The position numbers and the translations under genes were made by a program. The notes beneath the pieces were generated by a model that ran no database searches, was not told the origin of the DNA, and saw only the letters and a list, made by a program, of their open reading frames with translations. Positions 8,750-17,337 of a stretch of 64,000 nucleotides of DNA are shown in pieces. Origin of the DNA: Thalassovita mangrovi (GTDB lineage Bacteria; Pseudomonadota; Alphaproteobacteria; Rhodobacterales; Rhodobacteraceae). The stretch's first letter is position 1, and the number at the start of each line of letters is the position of its first letter. The stretch is from contig NZ_WWEN01000008.1 in NCBI RefSeq assembly GCF_009857745.1, positions 124,001 to 188,000 on the forward strand, read 5' to 3'.

Positions 8750-9952
8750 TCAGTTGTTGCGGCCGACCGGGATATCCATCTCGCTGGCTTCGATGATGCG
8801 GACGCGTTCGGGGATCGCCCAGTCCACGTTCGGATCGACCTTGATCTTGAAGTGGATCATCGATTGCAGCGCCTGGTGGTCTTCGGGGCGGAAGGTCATT
8901 TCACCCTTGGGCGTGTCCCAGGTCATGCCTTCCATCGCGTCGATCAGCCCCTCGGCATCGATGGTTTCGGCGGTTTCGATCGCCTTGACCACGGCCAGCG
9001 CTGCCGCCATGCCGCCTGCGGTGAAGAAATCCGGCGGCGTGTCGAAGCGTTCCATATGGGTCTTCACCAGCCATTCGTTCACCGGGTTGTCGTAACCTTC
9101 GTAGTAGTAATAGATCGCGCCTTCCATGCCCGGAACCCGCTTGTAGGTCGTCAGCGCGGGCAGGATGTTGCCGCCGGTCGAAATCTTGATGTCGAAGCGT
9201 TCCGGCTGCATCGCCAGGATCTTGCCCATCGGGTCGGACGCGCCGGCGACGTAGATATAGATGATCTTGCGGCCCGGCTTGTCCTTCAGCGCGTTGAACA
9301 TGCGTTCGGTGGCAGCGGTGAAATCGGTGGCGTCGGTGGGCACGTATTCTTCGGTCACCACATGGGCGCCGCGGCTTTCCAGCGCCGATTTGAACGCGGC
9401 GATGCCGTCACGGCCAAAGGCGTAATCCTGCGCCAGCGTCGCGACATAAAGATCGTCGCCCGGGTTCAGCGCCAGCGCCTGCGCCTGCGCGTCCATCGAG
9501 GAATTGCGCGAGGTCTTGAACACGTAGCGGTTCGAATCCGGACCGGTCAGGCTGTCGGCCACCGCCGGTTCCACGATCAGGATGCGTTCGTATTCCTCGG
9601 CGATCGGCAGCATGCCGACGGTGACACCCGACGAGGTGCCGCCGACCGCGATCAGCGCGTCGTCGTCACCGTAAGCTTCGGCCAGCAGGGTGCGGGCGAT
9701 GTCGGGCTTGAACTGGGTGTCCTTGTGGATGATCTCGAGCGGGTGGCCCTTGACCTCCATCGTGCCGCCGGTGGCGTATTCCAGCCCCAGCTCGAAACCG
9801 GTTTCGCTCTGGCCGGAATAGACCTCGAAGCTCGACCCGGACGTGCCGTGGATCAGCGCGATCTTGATCGGGTCCTTGTCGGCCGCCTGGGCCGGTACGG
9901 CCAGGGCAAGCGTCGCCCCCAGTGCGGACAGCACTTTGGTTAATTTGTACAT
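8750..9952 (-). CDS. ABC transporter periplasmic substrate-binding protein (HAAT type)
   Basis: 400 residues. The ATG at 9952 begins a clear Sec signal peptide (MYKLTKVLSALGATLALAVP, cleavage after AQA). A type I periplasmic-binding fold follows, with IALIHGTSGSSFEVYSGQSE at the domain opening, then GGTSSGVTVGMLPIAEEY and VATLAQDYAFGRDG. It is the first gene of the livGFHM-hydrolase operon. The ligand is not deducible. The tyrosine-rich stretch YYYYEGYDNPVNEW near residue 285 is notable and may line the ligand pocket, but that is a guess. Confidence 0.9.
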   Translation of the reverse strand: MYKLTKVLSALGATLALAVPAQAADKDPIKIALIHGTSGSSFEVYSGQSETGFELGLEYATGGTMEVKGHPLEIIHKDTQFKPDIARTLLAEAYGDDDALIAVGGTSSGVTVGMLPIAEEYERILIVEPAVADSLTGPDSNRYVFKTSRNSSMDAQAQALALNPGDDLYVATLAQDYAFGRDGIAAFKSALESRGAHVVTEEYVPTDATDFTAATERMFNALKDKPGRKIIYIYVAGASDPMGKILAMQPERFDIKISTGGNILPALTTYKRVPGMEGAIYYYYEGYDNPVNEWLVKTHMERFDTPPDFFTAGGMAAALAVVKAIETAETIDAEGLIDAMEGMTWDTPKGEMTFRPEDHQALQSMIHFKIKVDPNVDWAIPERVRIIEASEMDIPVGRNN

Positions 9953-10104
9953 CTGTGTTCCTCCCGTTGTCGTCCTGCCCCCCTCCTGGGGCGGGACTGA
10001 AAATGCATTGGGCAGGAGCATTCCAAACGGCCTGTTTGAAAGCAAGTTGGTGAAAACACGCAATGGGTTTTCACCTACATGGGGCAGGTGCGCGGGCGTG
10101 TACC

Positions 10105-11226
10105 CTAGTCCAGCGTGCGGCGGAACCGCAGCAGTGCCAGCAGCGCCAGCACCAGCGTGAACAGGCCAAGTGCCGCGAAGGGGGCGGCGACGGTCGCAGG
10201 TTCGGCCCCTTTCAGCATCACCGCACGGATCAGGCGCAGGAAATGGGTCAGCGGGAAAACCTCGCCCAGCAGCTGCGCCCATTGCGGCATGCCGCGATAG
10301 GGGAACATGAAGCCCGACAGCATCAGCGAGGGCAGGAAGAAAAAGAAGGTCAGCTGCATCGCCTGCATCTGGGTCCGCGCCAGCGTCGAAATCAGGTAGC
10401 CCAGGATCACCAGCGCCAGCACGAAGACGAAAATCCCCGCCAGCACCAGCGACAGCGATCCCACGAAGGGCACGTCGAACACCGCTTTTGCGGCGATCAG
10501 CACCACCGCCACCTGCACCGCGCCGACGGCGAGGAAGGGCACGATCTTGCCCAGCATGATTTCCAGCGGCGTGGCGGGCATCGACAGCAGGTTTTCCATC
10601 GTCCCCCGCTCGACCTCGCGGGTCAGCGCCATCGCGGTCATCATCACCATGGTCAGTTGCAGGATCACCCCCAACAGGCCCGGCACGATGTTGTACTGGG
10701 TGATGCCTTCGGGATTGTAGCGGCGGTGCACGATGATTTCGACCGGCGGCGACGCGGCGGCGATTCCCGCTTCGCGCTGCAAGGCCGAGCGGGCCACCGT
10801 CGACAGGGTCGATATCGCGCCTGAGGCGACCGACGGGTCGGTGGCGTCGGCTTCGATCAGCATGGTCGCGCCGTCGCCGCGTTCGACCCGGCGGCCGAAA
10901 TCCGACGGCACGGTGACCACGAAGGACACGTCGCCCTTGGTGATCATTTCCTCGGCCTCGGCCGCCGTCGTACCCATCGCGGTGAAGCGGTAATAGCCGG
11001 TCAGTTCCAGCGCCGACACCATGGCGCGGGTGAACCTGTCCTGGGTCGGCGCGACCAGGGCGGCGGGCAATTCCTTGGGATCGGTGTTGATGGCGAAACC
11101 GAACAGCATCAACTGCACCAGCGGCACGCCCAGCATCATCGCGAAGGTCACCCGGTCGCGGCGCATCTGGATGGTTTCCTTGGCCAGCAGCGCGCGCAGG
11201 CGGATGAAGGAAAAGAACCGGTTCAT
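10105..11226 (-). CDS. ABC-2 type exporter permease (YbhS/YbhR-like)
   Basis: 373 residues. One N-terminal transmembrane helix (about residues 25-45) precedes a large extracytoplasmic domain of about 130 residues. Five helices follow, with EVERGTMENLLSMPATPLEIMLGKI before the second helix, the hallmark of ABC-2 (DUF-type YhhJ/YbhR) permeases. The start overlaps the ATPase stop (ATGA). Only one permease is present where E. coli ybhFSR has two, so a homodimer is likely. The partner ATPase and HlyD protein are encoded just upstream. Confidence 0.88.
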   Translation of the reverse strand: MNRFFSFIRLRALLAKETIQMRRDRVTFAMMLGVPLVQLMLFGFAINTDPKELPAALVAPTQDRFTRAMVSALELTGYYRFTAMGTTAAEAEEMITKGDVSFVVTVPSDFGRRVERGDGATMLIEADATDPSVASGAISTLSTVARSALQREAGIAAASPPVEIIVHRRYNPEGITQYNIVPGLLGVILQLTMVMMTAMALTREVERGTMENLLSMPATPLEIMLGKIVPFLAVGAVQVAVVLIAAKAVFDVPFVGSLSLVLAGIFVFVLALVILGYLISTLARTQMQAMQLTFFFFLPSLMLSGFMFPYRGMPQWAQLLGEVFPLTHFLRLIRAVMLKGAEPATVAAPFAALGLFTLVLALLALLRFRRTLD

Positions 11227-12146
11227 TGCATGTTGTCCTCGGCGCTGCCCATCAGCTGGATGAACACATCCTCAAGGCTGGTTTCCGCCGGGCCCGCCGT
11301 GCAGCCGGTCTGCTCCGCCACCGCCGCGACCGAGGCTTTCAGCGCCGCTCCGTCGCGCCCCACCACGTGCAACGTGGCGCCGAACGGCGCGATTTGATCG
11401 ACCCCCGGCGCGCCCTTCAGCGCGCGCGCCGCCGCCGCCACCTTGTCGCCGCTGATGATCATCGTGGTCAGGTTCGCATCGCGCAGGACCTCGGCCACGG
11501 TGCCCTTGGCGATCAACTGGCCGTAGGAGATATAGGCGATGCGGTGGCAGCGTTCGGCCTCGTCCATGTAATGGGTCGACACCAGCACGGTCAGCCCGTC
11601 CTGGGCGAGGTTGTGAATCTCGTCCCAGAATTCCCGCCGCGCCTTGGGATCGACCCCGGCGGTGGGTTCGTCCAGCAGCAGAAGATCGGGCTTGTGCATG
11701 ATGCAGGCGGCCAGCGCCAGCCGCTGTTTCCAGCCCCCCGACAGCTTCCCGGCCAGTTGATCCTTGCGCGCGGTCAGGCCGAGGTCTTCGAGCGTGTCGC
11801 GCACCACCTGCCGTTTCGGTTTCATGCCATAAAGCCCGGCGACGAAATTCAGGTTCTCGGCGATTGTCAGGTCTTCGTAGAAGGAAAACCGCTGCGTCAT
11901 GTAGCCCACCCGCCGCTTGATCGCGCGGCGGTGACGGCGGATGTCGTAGCCCAGCACGGTGCCGTCGCCGCCGTCGGGTTCCAGCAGCCCGCACATCATC
12001 CGGATCGTCGTGGTCTTGCCCGACCCGTTGGGGCCCAGGAAGCCCATGATTTCGCCCTTGCGCACCGACAGCGACACGTCATTGACGACGGTCTTGTCCC
12101 CGAACCGCTTGGTCAGCCCGGTCACGGTGATGGCGTTGTCGGTCAT
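11223..12146 (-). CDS. ABC exporter ATPase (YbhF-like, single domain)
   Basis: 307 residues with Walker A GPNGSGKTTTIRM, signature LSGGWKQRLALAACIMHKP and Walker B LLLLDEPTAGVDP. It carries one ABC domain plus a C-terminal extension of about 80 residues. E. coli YbhF has two ABC domains, so this is the shorter form. Four-base overlaps with both the HlyD gene and the permease gene show that it belongs to one operon. Confidence 0.9.
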   Translation of the reverse strand: MTDNAITVTGLTKRFGDKTVVNDVSLSVRKGEIMGFLGPNGSGKTTTIRMMCGLLEPDGGDGTVLGYDIRRHRRAIKRRVGYMTQRFSFYEDLTIAENLNFVAGLYGMKPKRQVVRDTLEDLGLTARKDQLAGKLSGGWKQRLALAACIMHKPDLLLLDEPTAGVDPKARREFWDEIHNLAQDGLTVLVSTHYMDEAERCHRIAYISYGQLIAKGTVAEVLRDANLTTMIISGDKVAAAARALKGAPGVDQIAPFGATLHVVGRDGAALKASVAAVAEQTGCTAGPAETSLEDVFIQLMGSAEDNMQ

Positions 12147-13093
12147 TGCCCGGCCCCGGGCAGGGCGACATCGACGATCTGGCCGGGGTTGAGGTCGCTG
12201 CCATTGGCTGGCCGCGCCTCGACCAGATAGACGAGCTTCTGGCGGTTCTGCACCGAATACAGCTCGGGCGGGGTGAATTCGGGTTCGTTGGAGATATAGC
12301 TGATCTTCGCCTGCAGCCCCGCGTCACAGCCGTCGCAGGCGACCGCCATCAGGTCGCCCACCGCGATCTGCGACAGCGACGCCTCGGGCACGTAGAAGCG
12401 CAGTTTCACCGCCCCGTCGGCCAGCACCGACAGGACCGGCGCCGACGGCCCGGCGATTTCGCCCTGCTGGCGGATCACATCGACCACGGTGACGGTTTCG
12501 GGCAGCGACAGGCTACGCTGTTCCAACCTCCAGGACACCTGATCGCGCGCCGCTTCGGCCGCCGCGACGGCGGCTTCGGCCTGGGCGATGGCCTGCGGCC
12601 GGGCGGGCAGGCGGGCGACGGCGAGTTCCGCCGACACCTGCGCGACGGCGGCCTGGGCCACCTGGGCGGCGGTGACGGCATCGTCGCGCTGCGCATCGGT
12701 GACGACGCCGCGTTCTGCCAGCTGGGTCATCCGTTCGCGGGACCGTTCTGCTTCCTCCGCCTGCACCTTGGCCGAGGCCAGCGTCGCCTCGATCACCTCG
12801 ATTTCCTCGCGCCGCGCCCCTTCCAGCAGGTTGGCGAGCTGCGACCGCGCCTGCGCCAGGTTGGCGTCGGCCTGGGCCAGCGCGATTTCGGCGTCGCGCC
12901 GTTCCATTTCCACCATCACCTGGCCGGGGGGCACCCTGTCGCCGCGCACCACCGCGATGTCGCGGATCTGGGCGGTTTCCACCGGCGCGACGAGGGTGAA
13001 TTCGCCCTCGACATAGCCCGAGGCATAGGGCGCTGGCGGTTCGCAGGCGGTGAACAGCAGCGAGGCGAAGGGAATGGCGCAAAGCAGGCTCAT
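12143..13093 (-). CDS. HlyD-family periplasmic adaptor (YbhG-like)
   Basis: 316 residues from the ATG at 13093, which overlaps the tetR stop. A short hydrophobic leader ends in LLFTACEPP, so it may be a lipoprotein, although Phe at -3 of the lipobox is unusual. The lipoyl half-motifs IAVVRGDRVPPGQVMVEME and GEIAGPSAPVLSV flank a long Ala/Glu/Gln-rich coiled-coil hairpin at about residues 80-190. It would connect the ABC-2 permease to an outer-membrane channel encoded elsewhere. Confidence 0.87.
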   Translation of the reverse strand: MSLLCAIPFASLLFTACEPPAPYASGYVEGEFTLVAPVETAQIRDIAVVRGDRVPPGQVMVEMERRDAEIALAQADANLAQARSQLANLLEGARREEIEVIEATLASAKVQAEEAERSRERMTQLAERGVVTDAQRDDAVTAAQVAQAAVAQVSAELAVARLPARPQAIAQAEAAVAAAEAARDQVSWRLEQRSLSLPETVTVVDVIRQQGEIAGPSAPVLSVLADGAVKLRFYVPEASLSQIAVGDLMAVACDGCDAGLQAKISYISNEPEFTPPELYSVQNRQKLVYLVEARPANGSDLNPGQIVDVALPGAGQ

Positions 13094-13731
13094 CTGCGGG
13101 CCCTTTCGATCATGGCGTTGAGGTTGCCGATAATCAGATCGGCGATCTGTGCGGCCTGGTCCGGGCCGGTCGCGGACCAGCCCATGCGCCGGGCCACGAA
13201 GGGTTCGGCGATGCGGAAATAGACGATCTGCCCGATCAGCGAAAAGATCGTCAGCTTGACCTCGTCGGCCTCGGCGGGCTGGCCGGTGGCGATCGACCAC
13301 AGCTGGCAGAACCGCGCGTGGCGGGGCAGGAACAGGCGGGCGAAGATCAGTTCGGCCGCTTCGCCCGGATCTCCGAGTTCGCGCAGGATGAAGGTGACGG
13401 TGTCGCGGGCACCGTCGGAGCCCACGATAATGCCGGTGATCGCCCGGATCGCGGTTTCCATTTCCGCCACCGCCGCCTGCGGCGTGCCGGGCAGCGGGCG
13501 CGGCCCTTCGGCCTGCAGCGCGGCGTTCAGCCGCTCGGCCAGCGCTTCGGCGCAGGCGCGCCGCAGCCCGGCCTTGCCGCCGAAGTGATAGGCGATGGAG
13601 GCGACGTTGACCCCGGCCCGGTCCGCGATGGCGCGGGTCGAGGTGCCCTCATAGCCCTTGTGGCCGAATAGGTATTGCGCCGCCTCAAGCAGCGCGTCGC
13701 GGGTTCCGGCCTGAGTCTGTGTGTCGGTCAT
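13090..13731 (-). CDS. TetR-family regulator (CerR/CecR-like C-terminal domain)
   Basis: 213 residues. The N-terminal TetR HTH is at about residues 10-57 (ALLEAAQYLFGHKGYEGTST, RAGVNVASIAYHFGGKAGL). The C-terminal half, with FILRELGDPGEAAELIFARLFLP, resembles the DUF1956 domain of CecR (YbiH), the regulator of ybhGFSR in E. coli. It is the first gene of the operon and lies 9 bases from a perfect inverted repeat at 13741-13760, which fits autorepression. Confidence 0.88.
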   Translation of the reverse strand: MTDTQTQAGTRDALLEAAQYLFGHKGYEGTSTRAIADRAGVNVASIAYHFGGKAGLRRACAEALAERLNAALQAEGPRPLPGTPQAAVAEMETAIRAITGIIVGSDGARDTVTFILRELGDPGEAAELIFARLFLPRHARFCQLWSIATGQPAEADEVKLTIFSLIGQIVYFRIAEPFVARRMGWSATGPDQAAQIADLIIGNLNAMIERARR

Positions 13732-13740
13732 GGTGAAATG

Positions 13741-13760
13741 TTAATCAATCGTTTGATTAA
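13741..13760. promoter_or_regulatory. Perfect inverted repeat, candidate TetR/CecR operator
   Basis: TTAATCAA-TCGT-TTGATTAA, two perfect 8-base arms with a 4-base spacer, lies 9 bases upstream of the tetR start. The AT-rich arms stand out from the GC-rich surroundings. CecR-type regulators bind short AT-rich palindromes next to their own gene, so operator function is likely, but it is inferred. Confidence 0.65.
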
Positions 13761-13809
13761 GTGCAAGCCTCGCTATAACCCACTCAGTCCCGCCTGCGGG
13801 ACAAACAAA

Positions 13810-13836
13810 AAACGGCGGGCCAGTGGCCCGCCGTTT
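13810..13836 (-). terminator. Rho-independent terminator after ligB
   Basis: A perfect 12-bp GC-rich stem (AAACGGCGGGCC with GGCCCGCCGTTT, loop of 3) is followed on the minus strand by TTTTGTTTG. It lies 25 bases past the ligB stop and would end the ligI-ligA-ligB transcript. It also separates this transcript from the tetR promoter. Confidence 0.85.
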
Positions 13837-13861
13837 CCGGTGTTCGGTGATCGCGACAGGA

Positions 13862-14716
13862 TCAGTCGACGCCTTCGCATTCCAGCAGCATCGTACCGGC
13901 CCCGGTGTTCGAGATCGGGATGTGGTAGTTCTTGTGCAATGCCTTGACGTTGTCGCCAAGCGCGCCGCGCATCATCATCCACATCAGGAATTCGGTGCCC
14001 TGCGCGCCGGCTTTCTCGACCAGCTCCATCCGGGTGATCTTGGTCAGCTCTTCCGGATCGTCGATGATCTTTTCCATGCAGTAGGTGTCGAATTCCTTGT
14101 TGATGAACCCGGCCCGTTCGCCGTCGAGCTGGTGGCTCAACCCGCCGGTGCCCAGGATCACCACCTTGATGTCCTCGGGGTAGGATTCGATCGACGCGCG
14201 CAGCGCCTTGCCGAAGTCCAGCGCCCGTTTCAGGGTCGGGATCGGGTGCTGCACCGTGTTGGCGCTGACCGGGATCGCGCGGGGCATGTTCGGGTTGGAA
14301 TGCGCACCGCGCCAGAACAGCTGCATCGGCACGGTGAAACCGTGGTCCACCGGCAGTTCCTGGCACGAGGTGATGTCGAATTCGCGCGCCACCATGCCTT
14401 CGATGATGTGCCAGCTCAGCTTCGCGTCGCCGGGGAAGGGCGGCAGCTGCGGGATGCCCCAGCCTTCGTCCTCGTTGACGTATTCATGCGCGGCGCCGAT
14501 CGCGAAGGTCGGCATCTTGTCGAGGAAGAAGCCCAGGCCGTGGTCGTTGTAGATGTTGATCGCAACGTCCGGCTTGTGCTTGTCGAGCCATTCCCACACC
14601 GGCGGGTAGCCGTCGAAGAACGGTTTCCAATAGGGATCGTCGTACAGTTCGTTTGCAATCGCGTTGCCGACGGCGGGGATGTGGCTGGTGGTCAGGCCAC
14701 CGATGATCTTCGCCAT
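13862..14716 (-). CDS. ligB: Protocatechuate 4,5-dioxygenase beta (catalytic) subunit
   Basis: 284 residues, the class III extradiol dioxygenase fold of LigB. Visible iron-ligand candidates are His12 (TTSHIP), His59 (NDHGLGFF) and Glu242 (GTEFLMW); the catalytic-base His195 lies in GGLSHQL. These positions correspond closely to those described for Sphingobium LigB. With LigA it opens protocatechuate between C4 and C5 to 4-carboxy-2-hydroxymuconate semialdehyde. The gene lies 3 bases after ligA and has its own terminator behind it. Confidence 0.95.
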   Translation of the reverse strand: MAKIIGGLTTSHIPAVGNAIANELYDDPYWKPFFDGYPPVWEWLDKHKPDVAINIYNDHGLGFFLDKMPTFAIGAAHEYVNEDEGWGIPQLPPFPGDAKLSWHIIEGMVAREFDITSCQELPVDHGFTVPMQLFWRGAHSNPNMPRAIPVSANTVQHPIPTLKRALDFGKALRASIESYPEDIKVVILGTGGLSHQLDGERAGFINKEFDTYCMEKIIDDPEELTKITRMELVEKAGAQGTEFLMWMMMRGALGDNVKALHKNYHIPISNTGAGTMLLECEGVD

Positions 14717-14719
14717 GAT

Positions 14720-15079
14720 TTATTCTCCTTGCTTGCGGAGTTTTTCTTTGAATTCTTCGGTGGTCACGCCGGTCTGCTGGGCACCGATATCCTGCACGCT
14801 GAGCTTGTAGATGCCGGCCAGCTTGGCGAGGTAGTAGATGTTCCCGCCTGCGGCGATCATCGCCAGCACGTTCTTGTCGCGCACGGCTTGCTTCTGTTCG
14901 TCGTTCAGGCCGAAGCTTTCCATATAGGCTTCGGGATCGGCGACGAAGGCGTTGCGGGCGTCTGCCCGGTTGAAGGAAAAGCACATCTTGTTCAGTGCGT
15001 ATCCCTTCATTGCCATTTCGCCATCGAAAATCGTGGTGCCTTCGATGTGAACGTGATGGTCGAGGTCCTCAAGTTCCAT
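14720..15079 (-). CDS. ligA: Protocatechuate 4,5-dioxygenase alpha subunit
   Basis: 119 residues, the small helical partner that caps the LigB active site. Family phrases include GYALNKMCFSFNRADAR and YYLAKLAGIYKLSVQDIGAQQTG, the latter split here by sequence context. It sits between ligI (13 bases upstream) and ligB (3 bases downstream) on one transcript. Some relatives fuse alpha and beta subunits; here they are separate, as in Sphingobium. Confidence 0.93.
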   Translation of the reverse strand: MELEDLDHHVHIEGTTIFDGEMAMKGYALNKMCFSFNRADARNAFVADPEAYMESFGLNDEQKQAVRDKNVLAMIAAGGNIYYLAKLAGIYKLSVQDIGAQQTGVTTEEFKEKLRKQGE

Positions 15080-15092
15080 TGGGCGTCTCCTT

Positions 15093-15977
15093 TCAGGTGT
15101 TCGTTTCTTCGGGCCAGTAAAGGCGCATCGGGTTGTCGATCAGCAGCTTGCGCCGGGCTTCCTCGGTGGTGGCGATCTGCGGGATCACGTCCACCAGTTG
15201 GCCGTCGTCTGGCATGTGCGATTTCATGTTCGGGTGGGGCCAGTCGGTGCCCCACAGAACGCGGTCGGGGAAGGCATCGACCAGACGCTTGGCGAAGGGC
15301 ACGACATCTTCATAGGGCGGGCCGGCGACGGTCAGGCGCTCGGGGCAGCTGACCTTGACCCAGATGTTTTCATTGTCCGCCATCAGGTCGACGAAACGGT
15401 CGAAATCGGGGTGATCGGCGCCTTTCGACACGTCGGGGCGGCCCATGTGATCGACCACGATGATGCCCGGCAGGCTGGTCAGGAACGGGGTCAGGTCTTC
15501 CAGGTCGGGGGCTTCGAAATAGACCACGATATGCCAGCCCAGCTTGGTGATCCGCTCGGCGATGCCGGTGAAGACTTCGCGCGGGGTGGCATCGACCAGA
15601 CGCTTGACGAAGTTGAACCGCACGGCGCGCACGCCGGCCTTGTCCATCGCGTCGAGTTCTTCGTCGGTGACGTCGGGCGACACCACGGCCACGCCGCGCG
15701 CCAGGTTCCCGGCGGTTTCCAGCGCATCGACCAGCGCGGCGTTATCGGTGCCGTGGCACGACGCCTGCACGATCACGTTGCGGGAAAACCCCAGATGGTC
15801 GCGCAGCGCGAAGAGCTTTTCCTTCGGCGCGTCGCAGGGGGTGTATTTCCGCTTCGGCGAATAAGGAAATGTATCGGCGGGGCCGAACACGTGGCAATGC
15901 GCGTCCACCGCGCCTGCGGGCGGGGTGTAATCGGGCACCTTCGGATTGGGATGGAAGGGACGATAGTCTGCGTCCAT
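15093..15977 (-). CDS. ligI: 2-pyrone-4,6-dicarboxylate hydrolase
   Basis: 294 residues of the amidohydrolase superfamily. The N-terminal DAHCHVFGP gives the HxH pair (His27, His29). The C-terminal WGTDWPHPN carries the conserved Asp of LigI, and VVDHMGRPDVSKG supplies a mid-protein His. LigI hydrolyses the PDC lactone to 4-oxalomesaconate without needing the usual metal pair. It is the first gene of the ligI-ligA-ligB operon and diverges from the LysR gene across 141 bases. Confidence 0.93.
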   Translation of the reverse strand: MDADYRPFHPNPKVPDYTPPAGAVDAHCHVFGPADTFPYSPKRKYTPCDAPKEKLFALRDHLGFSRNVIVQASCHGTDNAALVDALETAGNLARGVAVVSPDVTDEELDAMDKAGVRAVRFNFVKRLVDATPREVFTGIAERITKLGWHIVVYFEAPDLEDLTPFLTSLPGIIVVDHMGRPDVSKGADHPDFDRFVDLMADNENIWVKVSCPERLTVAGPPYEDVVPFAKRLVDAFPDRVLWGTDWPHPNMKSHMPDDGQLVDVIPQIATTEEARRKLLIDNPMRLYWPEETNT

Positions 15978-16074
15978 GAGCGTAGTCCTCGTTTTTCGTC
16001 GTCGGGGTGTGTGCCCGGCTTGGCGTGAACATAGATATATGGGGCGCGGAACCCCAGTTCATTCCTTGCCGGTC

Positions 16075-16095
16075 GCAATTTGAAAATGTTATAGG
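16075..16095. promoter_or_regulatory. AT-rich candidate LysR site, ligI/lysR intergenic region
   Basis: On the minus strand this reads CCTATAACATTTTCAAATTG. The words CCTATAACA and TTTCAAATT both recur at 17338-17379, before ligC. It lies 24 bases before the lysR start and about 100 bases before ligI, where a LysR-type regulator would control both. Function is inferred from shared sequence and position. Confidence 0.5.
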
Positions 16096-16118
16096 ATTTT
16101 GGAAAAGGGGGGAATGGC

Positions 16119-17330
16119 ATGGACGCGACTTTGCCCAATGTTCGGCATCTTCTGGCGGTGCACGAAGTCGCGGCCTGCCACCGGATCAAGGACGCGGCCA
16201 GGCAGGTGCACCTGTCGCAGCCGGCGGTGACCCAGGCGGTGGCCAAGCTGGAACGCGACCTGTCCGAGCCGCTGTTCGACCGCCGCCCCGAAGGCATGTT
16301 CGCGACCGAAGCGGGTAAGTTGTTCCTGCACCGGGTCGACCGGGCGCTGGACCTGCTGAAGGAAGGCGAGCGGCAGGCGCGGCGCAAATCCCCCGATCCC
16401 GGGCGGCGCGATTTCCACCGGCTCACCACCGCGACCCAGCTGCGGGCGCTGACGGCGGTGGCGCAGACCGAAAACTTCAGCCATGCCGCCCGCCAGATCG
16501 GGGTGTCGCAACCCGCCGTGCACCGCGCCGCGAAGGATCTGGAGCGTCTGTCCGGCATCACCTTTTTCGAACCGGTCCGGCGCGGCGTGCAGCTGACCCC
16601 GGCGGCCGAGGCGTTTGCCTATTACGTCCGGCTGGCGGCGGCGGAGATGCGTCAGGGGCGGTACGAGATCAGCGCGCTGCAGGGGCAGGATTCGACCCGC
16701 ATCGTGGTCGGGTCGCTGCCTCTGTCGCGGCCTTCTCTGTTGCCTGCGGCGATGGACCGGCTGCTGAGGGCGTCGGAGGGCCGGGTGCAGCTGCATTGCG
16801 TCGATGCGCCTTATGAATCGCTGCTGCGCGACCTGCGCTTTGGCGATCTGGATTTCCTGGTCGGTGCGCTGCGCAAGGACCTGCCCGCCGATGACGTGGT
16901 GCAGGAACCGTTGTTCGAGGACCGGCTTTACATCGTCGCGGGGCAGGGCCACCCGCTGACCCGGCACCCGAACCCGAGCCTTGAGGACACGCTGGCCTAT
17001 CCCTGGATTGCCCCGCCCAAAGCGACGCCGAGCGGCAGCTACCTGTTCGAAATCCTGAAGATCCCGCAACTGCCCAACACGCCGGTGCGGGTGGTGGCCA
17101 GTTCGCTGGCGCTGCTGCGCGGGCTGATGATGCGGGGCGATTACCTGACCATCATGTCGCGCCGCCAGGTCGAGATCGAGGTTGAGACCGGCGCCATCGT
17201 CACCCTGCCCATCGACCTGAAGGACAGCGCCCGCGCCATCGGGCTGACCTATCGCGCCGGGTGGGAACCGACCCCGACCCAGACCCGCTTCATCGACCTG
17301 ATCCGCGACGAGGGGCGCAACCTGCAATAG
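16119..17330 (+). CDS. LysR-type regulator with two tandem HTH domains
   Basis: 403 residues, about 100 more than a normal LysR protein. The first winged HTH is at residues 6-70 (AARQVHLSQPAVTQAVAKLE, 27-46), followed by a linker to about residue 100. A second HTH spans residues 105-165 (AARQIGVSQPAVHRAAKDLE, 123-142). The LysR substrate-binding domain occupies about residues 192-395. It sits between the divergent ligI operon and ligC and so is the probable regulator of protocatechuate 4,5-cleavage, responding to a pathway intermediate. The duplicated DNA-binding domain is real in the reading frame, with no frameshift needed. Confidence 0.92.
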   Translation: MDATLPNVRHLLAVHEVAACHRIKDAARQVHLSQPAVTQAVAKLERDLSEPLFDRRPEGMFATEAGKLFLHRVDRALDLLKEGERQARRKSPDPGRRDFHRLTTATQLRALTAVAQTENFSHAARQIGVSQPAVHRAAKDLERLSGITFFEPVRRGVQLTPAAEAFAYYVRLAAAEMRQGRYEISALQGQDSTRIVVGSLPLSRPSLLPAAMDRLLRASEGRVQLHCVDAPYESLLRDLRFGDLDFLVGALRKDLPADDVVQEPLFEDRLYIVAGQGHPLTRHPNPSLEDTLAYPWIAPPKATPSGSYLFEILKIPQLPNTPVRVVASSLALLRGLMMRGDYLTIMSRRQVEIEVETGAIVTLPIDLKDSARAIGLTYRAGWEPTPTQTRFIDLIRDEGRNLQ

Positions 17331-17337
17331 GCGGGTG

